Shown piece after piece: positions 12,541 to 23,100 of a DNA stretch of 64,000 nt (positions are counted from its first letter, which is position 1; the number at the start of each line of letters is the position of its first letter). The notes under the pieces are model-generated. The model had not been told where the DNA came from. It saw only the letters and a program-made list of their open reading frames with translations, and searched no databases. Position numbers and translations under genes: made by a program. Origin of the DNA: Anaeramoeba flamelloides (taxonomy: Eukaryota > Metamonada > Anaeramoebidae); the NCBI GenBank assembly GCA_027625915.1, contig JANTQA010000036.1, positions 9,197,001 through 9,261,000 on the forward strand, in the 5' to 3' direction.

Positions 12541-15500
12541 TCAAGAAAATAAATTAAAAATATTAAATTAGAATTCACCGATTAATGTAATATTAATAAT
12601 TATTTATCCTTTAATATACATCACTAAAATAAAAAATAAATAATTAAAAATCCAAATAATAAAAAATAGTGAAGAATTTTGTAATGAGAAGAGAAAAGAA
12701 AAAATACATTACCAAATTTGATAAAATTTCACAAAAAAATATTGATCGTCCAGTAATTAGATAGTATCAAGTAATTTCAATTGTTTTTTCTATTAAAAAA
12801 CATCTTTAAATTAATATCAATCATTCAAAAAAATTTCCCGATCTTAAATGAAAAGAGATTTGGTAATTAAAAAAAAAAAAAAATGAAAACAAAACAGAAA
12901 AGATGAAAAAATGATTAAATAATTTGAAAATATATTGAATTAAAATTATTTCCAAATTTCAGGTAATTGTAGTATTGTTATTCTTGAAAATATTTTAATT
13001 GTGTCCAAAAAACGTTAATTTATGTTTATTTTAAATTTGTTATTCAAAACAAAAAATTATTATTTTAATAATGTGTGGAATATAGTTCGCTTTTCAAAAC
13101 AGCAAAAAATATTCTCCTCTTACGCTTTTATTCGTTAATTTGATATTTTTTAGAAATCTAAAAAATCGACGAAAAAATATCATTTTTTTTTTTTCTGTAG
13201 CGATATATACCTTTTGCTACAATTTTGGTAATTTTTTTTTTTTCTAATTATCCACTGCCGGAATCAATAATAATATTAACTTTTATTTGAATATTAAAAA
13301 ATGAATAGGAATTGTTGATCAATAAACTAATATAGAAAAAAATATACCAAAAATAATAAATCAGAAACAATTGTAATTTATTTTGGAAGCATAATTAAAA
13401 ATAATATTAATTTGTGATTGAATGAAGATTACGAATATTTATTTAAATTTAACAAGGTTAACCAAGTTTAGGTAATCATTTTTTTTTGATCAAATAAGAT
13501 ATTTTTCAAGAATTAGATTTGCACTTGAAAAAAGAAATGTATTGAAATACTAAAATTTTAAGAAACATAAGGAATTTATTTTTTTTGAAAACTATCTCAA
13601 CAATTTCAAATTCTAAAGGATAAAAACATTATTTTGTAGAGAGAGAGTGAAAAACATTATTTTGTTGTCTTTTTTTTTTTGCAACAATTTATATATTTTT
13701 TTATTTTCATTATTTTGTAGGAATGTGTCTATTTTAAAACCTTGAAATGAAAAAATTTTCCTATTTCAAAATAAATTGTTTAAAAATGTAACTTTTAAAT
13801 TTGAAAAAAATCTTTTTTGTGAAAAGTAAATCAGTTTTTTCAAAAACTAAAGATGCTTATTATTTTTCTGAAGAAAAATACATGAAAATAGGTTTTTTTT
13901 TTGAAAAATTAACAAAAAAATTATGCAAAAAAAGAAAAAATTGATAATTCTCTCTTTCCAGTTCTAATGCCATATTTTTATGGATATTTTTTTCTAAATA
14001 ATTATATTAAAAAATAGATTTGGTATCTATTTATTCACGATCAATCAAAATTGAAAGAATTTAATTAATTGGATTTGAATTTTACTGATACTTTGAAACT
14101 TTGATTACAACCAAAATTTTACCAATTTCGCATTTTTTGATTTTAGTTTCTCTTTAGAGTTATTGAAGAGTTATGAAAACTTTGTTTATGTTAGTGATTT
14201 CAGATTTTCCTCTTTACTAAATCGAAAATTCAGAACTTTGAAAGTTATTTAGGGTCCAAAAAAAAATATTTTGATCTTGTTTTTTTCTTAGAAATTTTTT
14301 TTTAAAAGAAAAATAATAAGCATTTATTATTATCGAATGTTGTTTAATTTAACCAGTCTCTTGTTCAATCTCTAGATCTTCTAAAATCGTTTTATTAATA
14401 TTTTGTCGTTGATTATAAATCCAAATCAGTACATTCTCACCCAGTTATAGGTCATATAAAAAATTATACGGATGTTAATGAAAATCTGTTACTTATTTAA
14501 GATTGGTGTAATTGAATAGTAATTGAAAAAGATTATCTTTAAAAAGCGTTTTGGAATTTTTAGATCTAACTATCAAGCTTTTTATAAAAAAAAAAATTAA
14601 TAATTGTTAATATGAATATGTGATACGTGTATTTCAACCATTGTATTTGTATTCAAGAAAATACCTATCATTGAAAATAATTCTATAAAAAAAAGAAATC
14701 ACTTACATAAATCACAAGTATAAAAAATGAAAGAAAACGGAAAAAAAATGGGAGAATTGGCAAAAAAAAATTAACAAAAACCAATGAACAAAAATGAAAG
14801 AAGAAGTAAGACTTGTGAAAAATGAATAATAAGGATGACAAATTTACCTTCCAAGTTATCTTGTGCACAAATAAGCGTTGAAGCTATCAAACTGGATCCA
14901 TCTTGGGAGAGTTTTGTAACAAACCCCTGGTACTCTCCAATTGTTGCAAAGCATTCAGAATTTTCTGAATCATATGTTGTAATAAATTTTATACCTGGCT
15001 GTACAATAGAGATTGTTTTTTGCAAAGCGTAGCTTGTAATGTAATCATATTTTGTTGTAGAACCAGAAACAATAGGTTGATCTTGATCGTTGATTGACAG
15101 GGAATGAATAAAATCATCACCGAGCGATCCAAGAAAAGTTGACCAAATCAATTCACCATCTTCTGGATTCATTTTGAAAAGAAAGCCTTCCGATTTGTTA
15201 TAGTATCGTTCCTGAAATGCGCCTACTGTTGTGGGGAAATCTGTAGAGAGCGTGGAACCCGCTACAATTATTTTCCCAGTTGAATCGTATTCGATCGAAT
15301 TGGCAAAGTCGTCTTCGCTCCCACCAAAGTACGTTGAATAGGTCGGGTCGACGATTAGTGGCCTCGTTAAATCAAATCGTGCGATTTCATTTGCATTTTT
15401 CAATTGTATAGAGATCACACCAGTTTCTGTATCCAGCTCATACCGGCCATCAGCAATGACAGACTCTTGAATGAAAATTGGTTGTGACTCTTTGAACACT

Positions 15501-16362
15501 AGCAGATTTGTTTTGCGATCTCGGAATTGTAAGGACTGATCAATGCCAGAGATTTCTGGTCGAAGGTCTGTTGTGTATTGAATTTTGAGGTCTTTTAAAT
15601 AGGAGTATTCTGGCAAGTAATAGATCGATTTTAGTTTCCCTTCTTGATTGATTTCAAAATCTAAATATATCCCTTCCTTGCTTTGAGGATCACTCGTCCC
15701 TGAAAGATACCTTAGCTGCTTAATAGTATTTAGATTTCTTTTTTGAAAATGCGCCTTTTGGAAATGTAATTTCGCCACACCGATCTTCTTTTCTTCGATC
15801 TTGTTAAACGACATCTGTTGGTAACTGAAATCCAAATAATGACCCTTCCGAAAAAGGATCGAGATTTTGTCCTTTTGGAAATGCCATGCCGCAGTTCCAA
15901 ACGAATGGCCAACAAACTGGATTTTTGATTTCTTGTTTCTTTCATTCCGAAACAAGATCGTAGGGAGTGTCAGTCTCTTTCTTTACATCGGTAATATCGA
16001 AAAAGTTTAAGTGGTAGTTTTCAAATAAATATTTTTTATTTTAAAAGCAAAAAATTGATTCAAGTAAGAACAATTCAATCTTGGAAATGCCTTTTTTCTT
16101 TTTTTGTTTGTTTAATTTTTTTTTTCACAAGACAAAAAGACTTCTCTCAACTTTGTGAAAAAAAAAAAAATAAAATAAAAAACAAAATAAATTACTTCAA
16201 ATTGGTTTTGGTTGTTGTTTCATTCAAAGTCAAGTGTTGAATTGTTTGGGATTGTTGTTGTACTAAAGATGGCGCGACATGCACCTTACAGTCATTTAAG
16301 TTTGTTAACAATAATACAAAGAAGAAGACTAAGATCTGTTTTTGAAAAAAGAATGAAAACAT
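7438..16362 (-). CDS. Giant surface protein: propeller + Cys repeats + polytopic membrane domain
   Basis: Three exons: 16362-16196, 15980-14848, 12032-7438. Both junctions keep phase and the total is 5895 nt (1964 aa). Exon 1 supplies ATG and a signal peptide (FFFVLLL near 13-19). Residues ~59-265 resemble the DUF7948 cap that precedes SBBP repeats, ending in LIVDPTYSTYFGG (264-276). SBBP-like blades (GGSEDDFANSI, IIVAGST, GSLGDDFIHSL, IIITGN-like) run to ~780. Residues ~780-1038 are ephrin-receptor-like (GCC2/GCC3) CPxGTY repeats with CxxC spacing. Then come 8-9 membrane segments (~1045-1450), the first loop being Asn/Asp-rich, and a ~510-residue acidic tail with poly-Asp runs and a coiled-coil stretch. 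Inferred role: adhesion or sensing at the plasma membrane. The exon 2 acceptor could also be two codons later (15974). Intron 2 is 2815 nt and carries a MITE relic. Confidence 0.8.
7620..8215 (-). repeat. Asp/Asn-coding trinucleotide tracts in the tail of the surface protein
   Basis: Runs of ATC/ATT triplets on the plus strand (about 7620-7690 and 8080-8215) encode poly-Asp/Asn in the predicted cytoplasmic tail. A similar block at about 10010-10130 encodes the Asn/Asp loop after the first membrane segment. Such triplet tracts are length-variable in AT-rich protists (established). They create spurious hydrophobic frames on the other strand. Confidence 0.8.
12640..13015 (-). mobile_element. Diverged copy of the 531-bp TA MITE family inside intron 2
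   Basis: Minus-oriented relative of 6076-6606. It shares AAATGAAAACAAAACAGAAA, ATTATTTCCAAATT, a GATCG..ATTAGATA.TATC segment and a GTGTCCAAAAAACG end. No target duplication could be read. It partly explains the length of this 2.8-kb intron; the remainder (12033-12639, 13016-14847) shows only AT-rich sequence. Confidence 0.5.
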
Positions 16363-17514
16363 AAAAAAGACAAAAAATAAAAAGTATTTGAACTTCTTCT
16401 ATTCAAAATATTTCAAAATTTTCTTTTCGTTTTATTTCGACTTTTTGGAAATTTTAATCATTTATATGAGTAGTTTTTTGAACCATGATTTTTGTAGAAA
16501 ATTTACATTTTACCGTTTGGGCAATTATTTACGACCTATATTTTGAGAAAATTAAAAACGAAAACAATTGGCACAGTATATACCACTCACAATTTACTAA
16601 ACGAATTTAAAATTTGTTGTTCTTACCAAAATTTTTTTTCCAAAAATAAAATTTTTGTAATTTTTAAGGATAAGATTATAGTTTACAAACCATATTACCA
16701 CTAAAATAATAACCAACAATACACTTCTAAACAATAACAGTCTTGTTTTGAAACCGACAAAATATCTAACAATTAGATCATTTTTTTTCACTTTAATTGT
16801 ATTTCGATCTCAAGATATAAACTTCCTAAAAAAACGAAAGTCAATGAATAAAAGCACTATTGTTGCTGAGTATGAAGATTTCTTTTCGGTGATTTATTAA
16901 ACCAAACTAAAGAGATAAATCTACGTCTTGTTAATGATGTTTTTGAGATAGTTGTTTCAAAAATATGTCTAAAAAGGTAAAACCCATATTTCAAAATAAA
17001 AGCTATTTTCCTTTTTTATAAAAGGCCTATAAATTAAATTATCCAAGAAAACGGTAATACTGTTAATTGGAAAACCAATTGAACAAAATTTTCATTTCAC
17101 CTTCCAAAAAAAAACATTTAGCATGAGTAAAAATTTATCATCAAAACCCCAAATTCTTAAAGGGGAATGAATACGGTTTATTATAAAATTTAAAAGATCA
17201 AAATTTTCATACAGCTTTCCTCAAAAAAAGCACTTTTGCCAAGAGTAAAAATTTATTGGAAAACCATAAAAGAGCTAAATTGTAAAGGGAAATTCATTAT
17301 AAAGAATGTTTTGGGTGGTCAAAGAGTTGAATTTTTGATAAGAACTTTTTAACACTTTTTTAGAAAGATGAATGAAAATTTTGTTCAATTTATTTGACAA
17401 CAAATAGTAAATCTCAAGTTGATTGAGTTTTGTTTTCTTAAAGTTTTGTTATTTAAAAAACTATTCAAAAAAAGGATGACCTAATAAGAAAAAGCACTCT
17501 AAAAAATAGTGATA
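16363..17514. other. Intergenic, promoter side of the surface-protein gene
   Basis: Immediately upstream (on the minus strand) of the ATG at 16362. The stretch at about 16930-17300 has weak similarity to the interior of the 480-bp MITEs that follow (an AAAAGC.ATTTTCCTTTTTTATAA-like word), suggesting an older eroded copy. No gene seen. Confidence 0.4.
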
Positions 17515-17994
17515 CTGTGATCAAAATAATGCGTGCCCAAAGACTATAATCCGTGTTTCAAAATATTAACCGTACTTTTTTTTCTTCTTGTATAAAGTCA
17601 ACATCCAATCGACTACCAAATAGTATACCTAAGTTCAAATCGATTTTAAAAGTAAAGGTCTGGTTATTTTCAGAAAAATTTAAATTATTCATTCAATTTG
17701 TTGAAAATTTTCGATAATATTTTTAATTTTATTTAATTTTTTTTTATTTTTTTTCACAATGGTAAACATTTTCATTAAAATTAACTCTATTTTTTGAGAT
17801 AAATTGTACAACTTGATCCTTCCATTTTCAAATTTCTTTTTAAATAATAGAAATTTAAGAAACCAAAGCCATATTTATTTAGGGTTTATTATCAGTTTCT
17901 TTGATATATATGTCTTCTATAACAAAAAAAAAAAAAACGCTTTTTATTTTGAAATAAGGATTAAATTATTTTGCACGCTTTATTTTGACTACAG
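17515..17994 (+). mobile_element. 480-bp TA-flanked MITE, copy A
   Basis: Starts CTGTGATCAAAATAATGCGTG after TA (17513-17514) and ends CACGCTTTATTTTGACTACAG before TA (17995-17996), so the outer ~21 bp are imperfect inverted repeats. It aligns along its length with the reverse complement of 19478-19959, including GACTATAATCCGTG and GTCAACATCCAATCGACTACC. No transposase frame. The TA duplication and CWGT... termini suggest Tc1/mariner-type mobilisation (inference). Confidence 0.75.
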
Positions 17995-18040
17995 TAGTTT
18001 TTTACTAAAAAAAAACACTACTGTTATTTTCCAATTATTT

Positions 18041-18275
18041 AATGAAAATTTTTATTTCGATTTCCAAAATGGATATTAATTATTACTACTAAAATCAAAT
18101 TAAAAGAGTAAAAAATATAGTCTTAGAGTTAACTTTGGAAGTTTAATTTATTGTAGAAAAATATCATTTCTAAACGATTTTGTAAAGATCTTTCGATTTG
18201 CTTCAACTTATCTGTTAGGAAAATATTTAAGAATGTGAATTAAAAATTTTCATTTTTTATTTGGAAAATAATAGT
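18041..18275 (+). repeat. Direct repeat, copy 1, next to MITE A
   Basis: About 235 bp recurring at 19241-19475. Shared words include AATGAAAATTTT, TTGTAAAGATCTTT, CTTAGAGTT and TTGGAAAATAATAGTA. Here the repeat continues past AATAGTA uninterrupted, whereas in copy 2 MITE B is inserted exactly at that TA. This copy therefore represents the empty target site. Confidence 0.65.
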
Positions 18276-19240
18276 AATAAAATTTAATTATTATTGATCA
18301 AATACAAGAAATTTATAATAAATTCCCCTTCCAAATTTAAATATTTATTAAAAATATAAAATGTATTTTACCTTCAAAATGTCTTTGAATCTGGATATAA
18401 TACTGGACAATGAATTGGGGGGGGGAATTAAATGTTTCATTGGAACAGGAATAATAAAAAAAAAAAACTTTTTCTAATTAGAAACATGGTTAAAGGTTTA
18501 AGTACATCATTTGATTAATAATTGTATATAAAAAACAAGGCAAAAAATAAAAAAGTTTAAAAATTTATTTCCACATTAGGGAAATATATGACCATGTTTT
18601 TTTTTTTTTCTAGTGAGAAAATACGATTATGGGAAGTAATGCTTAACATCGATAATTTATGTTTTTAACCTAATTAACAATAGTTTTATGAATTTAACAA
18701 TTATTTTTGAAAATTTATTTATCCAACTCAAAAATTTAATATGTAATTTTATTAGGTTAATTAAATTATAAATAATAAAGTAATAATTACATTATTTTTA
18801 CACATTTATTTCATTTTTCATTGATCTTTTAAGTCGGTGTTTAAAGCATTTATTAAAACGAAAAATATTTTCTCAATTTTCTATATTTTTTTTTTGATTA
18901 TTGCTAATTTGACAAAAATTATAATTTTTACTATTATCTATATAATTTGGGATTATAAAAAAAAAAATACAAATTGGTACTATCATTAATATATAAAAAA
19001 GATATATGAATAATCAATTTTTGATTTGTTTTGAAAATCTTTAAATTGCTGATAGTATTAATAAATAAATAAAAATTATTTCAAGTTGACACCTTGGTAA
19101 TCAAAATTTATTATGAAATACCCACCGTTGTATTTTTCTTACGTATTAATGCATTTGACTCAAGAAATCGTTTGAATCATTCAGGTTCACAGATATGGTG
19201 GTACTTAAAAAATGAAAAATCTACTTACCTCCTTAATAAA

Positions 19241-19475
19241 TGAAAATTTTAATTTAAATTTCCAAAATGAATCTTATTTATTACTTCTACAATCAAATTA
19301 ACAGAGTAAAAATTTTATCTTAGAGTTTACTAAGGAAGTGTTATTTATTGTCTAAAAAAATCATTACGAAACCAAGTTATTGTAAAGATCTTTGTATTTT
19401 GCTTTAACTTAAAAACTAGAAAAATATTTTGGGAAGTGAACTAAAAAGTTTCATTTTTTAATTGGAAAATAATAG
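19241..19475 (+). repeat. Direct repeat, copy 2, occupied by MITE B
   Basis: Second copy of the 18041-18275 repeat, ending at the AATAGTA in which MITE B sits (TA at 19476-19477). Direct orientation of the flanking repeat together with opposite orientation of the two MITEs shows the MITEs were acquired independently. Confidence 0.65.
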
Positions 19476-19477
19476 TA

Positions 19478-19959
19478 CTGTAGTCAAAATAAAGCGTGAA
19501 AAAAATTTTAATACCTGTTCCCAAATAAAAAGCATGTTTTTTTGTAAGAGAATATCTATACATTAACCAATCAAAGAAACCAATAATAAATCAATAAAAA
19601 AAAATGGTTTTGATTTCTTAAATTCCTATTATTTCAAAAGAAATTTGAAAAATGAAGGATCAAACCTCGAAAGTTTATCTCCAAAAAATCGAGTAAATTT
19701 TTATGAAAATTTTCCAACCAAAAAAAACAAAAAATTTCAATACAATTCAGAAAAAACCAGGAAATTTTGCAACAATTTGAATGAATAATTTAAATTTTAC
19801 AGACAATAAACCTGACCTTTACTTTGAAAATTGATTTGAAGTTAGGTATACTATTGGGTAGTCGATTGAATGTTGACTTGGTACAAGAAGAAAAAAAAGC
19901 ACGGTTAATATTTTGAAACACGGATTATAGTCTTTTTTCACTGATTATTTTGATCACTG
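19478..19959 (-). mobile_element. 482-bp TA-flanked MITE, copy B (inverted relative to A)
   Basis: Starts CTGTAGTCAAAATAAAGCGTG after TA (19476-19477) and ends ATTATTTTGATCACTG before TA (19960-19961). The reverse complement matches copy A along its length, with the same asymmetry of ends (a GATC-type and an AGTC-type terminus), so this is a defined family rather than a chance palindrome. Confidence 0.75.
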
Positions 19960-20163
19960 TAAGCATAAATTATCACAAAAGGATTTGATAAAAACCACTT
20001 ATTTTCTAAAATTAAGAAACAACTAATACAAAATATTTATTCACAATTCTTGTAATCGTGTTTGGTAAACAAACCTTTTTTTTAAATTAGAATAATCTCT
20101 GAAAACAGTTTATTTTTTTATTTTTCAAACATTTTTTTAATCTTACTTTCTTTATTTATGTTC

Positions 20164-23100
20164 ATGAATAAACTTTACAAAACAATCCTTATTGGAGAGA
20201 CGGGGTAAATTTAAATTTAATTCTTCTCTAACCTAACCTCCTCTTCCCTTCCTTAAATAATTTTTTTTTTTTCTTTATTTTTACTAATTAAATCCAAAAG
20301 TGTTGGTAAATCTTCAGTGCTTAACAGGTAAATATTTTCTCCTTTCTTTTTTCCAGAGGACACAGCAGCTCCAGTCCTACTTTGAAAATTATTAATAAAA
20401 AGAAATTAGATCTTCAATCCCAACATTTCACCTGTAAGATCTATTGTAAAATTGTTACAGTACTTCCAAACCTTCCATGAAATCTGACCGTTATAGAAAT
20501 TGACTTTTTTGTTTCTGTTAAATACAAAAAAAAATCTTCGGTTATACGCTATCATAATTTTATGGCACATCATTAGTTTTTATTAAAAAAATTTCTAAGA
20601 GGAAATAAAACTGAGAAAAAAATCTTGTTGAAGATGAAACAAATTCAAAAATCCAAAACAAAGATTTCCAAAGATTGGAAAGATCCAATTTAATAGTTTC
20701 TTTAAAATAGTCTTGCCTTTTAATTTTAAGGTGTTTATAAATTAAGGATCCACCAAAAACCTGAAAATTTTTTATAAAGTAGTGAAAAAAATACCTGACA
20801 TGAAAATAATCCCGGACAAGATTTTTAATTGTGAATATTAGGAAAATTATTGTTTAATTTCTTTTATTTACAATCAAATTACTTTTTATTTTAAGAATCA
20901 AACTTTTTAAAAATTATAACTCACCCACTTATTAGAATGCTGATTAATGAAATTACACTTGTTCAAAACGTCATTCATTCTATCAAAAAACAAGAATAAA
21001 AATTACCATTTTCCAAACTCTAGTAAACTTCTATAAAACTTGATTGTTTTTCAAAAAAAGTTGATCTACTTTGGCTATCAAACAATTACTCGAGTATTCT
21101 ATAGGCACCCTCGCATTAATGAACTTTAGGTAGGCTTATTACTAATCTCATAAAAAAAATAGGCTATTTATAAAAAAGGATTTGATTGAAAATAAATGAA
21201 ATTACACATAAATTTTCCTAATATTCACAATTAAAAATCTTGTCTAGTATTTTTTTCGTGTCCGGTATTTTTTTCCCTACTATAAATAATTGATCACTCA
21301 TAAGGTTTGGAGCAATAAATTAAAATTTTAATTCTTTCTCTATGAGAAATTTTTGTTCTATTCTAAAATTTCATGGGTTGTAATAGGCTATCACATAGCC
21401 ATAAAATCTTGTCATAAAAAGGAAAGTCTGAGATAGAAAATGAATTATCTGTTTATCCAAGATTTCACAGTAGGGTTGGAACTGTTGTATGAAAGATTAA
21501 GGAAAGCCTAAATTTTATAAAAGTAAGAAAAAAAATTCTTATTTCACGATTTTATGATTTTTGGCATTGATAAACAAATTCATTAATATAAATACACTAA
21601 ATGGCCATCTTAAATTTAAAAAACTGTAAAAATCTCAGGTTTTAACAATTCAAAATCAATGATCAAAAAAGACTTTCAAGTTTCTATGGTTTCTGTGATT
21701 TCTGTGATTTCAATTCTTGAGAAAATTTAATTTTTGTCTTTGTTTTTCTTCAAAATAAAAAAATTCTCTTCTGATGTAATCGAAATTCAAACTTTTAGAT
21801 TCGATAGAAATTGAATTTTCTATTTCATCTAACACAATTTTATAATAGAACAACTAATTTCCATTTCTTATAAATTTTCATAGTTGGGCCGGAATATCTG
21901 TATTTGTTTTAAATCAAATAGGCTAATAACCAATTTTTTTCTTGTTCATATTTTTCTTTTTATACAAAATAATTTGATTTAATTAGGTTCGCAGACGATA
22001 TATTTGTCAATAATTATAGAAGTAAATAATATAACTTATTCTTACTTTTTTTTGAATTTTTATTTCAGACTCTTTTTTGTCTATTTTATAATTTATACCA
22101 AAATATAAAAGATTTTTTTTTTCTTTAATTCCTTCTTCAATTTAATGTTCAGAACCTTCTTAAAATCCTTAGATCTCAGAAACTTCTTTGATTCATTCAA
22201 AACAAAAATTGAAATTGTTAAATCCCGTCTTAAAGATTGATATTTGGGTACACAAATCACTCATTCATAAGTGAAAAAAAGTGAACCATGAAAAAAAAAA
22301 AGTTAAACACGATTTTTAATTGGGAACATTAATAGAATAACAGAAATCACAGAAACCTGAAAATAAAAAGAACAATCAACTAATAGAAGACATGAATTAG
22401 TGATTGTGGAATAATTCATTATAAGCTATTTCCAAGAAAGTGGGGCAAATTGATTTTAAGGGACTAGTCTCTATTATTTATTTTTGACCAATTTCTAAAT
22501 AAGGATTCCTTATCTAGAAATATGTTTAATATTGAAAATAAACAGGGGTTTTTAAATCTAAGTAATTGGCAAAAAAATTTCTCAATCTCTATTAAATTTA
22601 GGTAAAAAAATTTAATAGAGATTAGTCCCTTAATAATATATTTATTAAACACAATCTTCAAAAATGTATTTAAATAGTCGAAATGATTAATTACCCATTT
22701 ATTGAATCTTGATAATAATTCAATTTTTTTCTTAGTATTGTATCACATGAATAAAAGATATTAAATTTTCTGATACTCGATTTTTATGGGATATTTTTTA
22801 GGCATGAAAATTGCTGGGGTTTATTATTTTCTTTTTGATCATAAAAATCGTTTTCATAAGATGTTTAATCTCAACAAATTTTCAAATAAATTAAAAACAT
22901 ATAACTACATTTGATTGTTTAAAAAATCATTTGTACCCTTTCCATATTTTTTCATTTTTTTATCGAAATTACTTTGCCTCACACATTGTTTTCACCCAAA
23001 AAAATGATATATTTTTTTTCTATTTTTTGGAAATATTTCAACAAATATATTCATTGAAATAAATACCTTAGTCATTGATTCAATTGGTATTAATGTTTAA

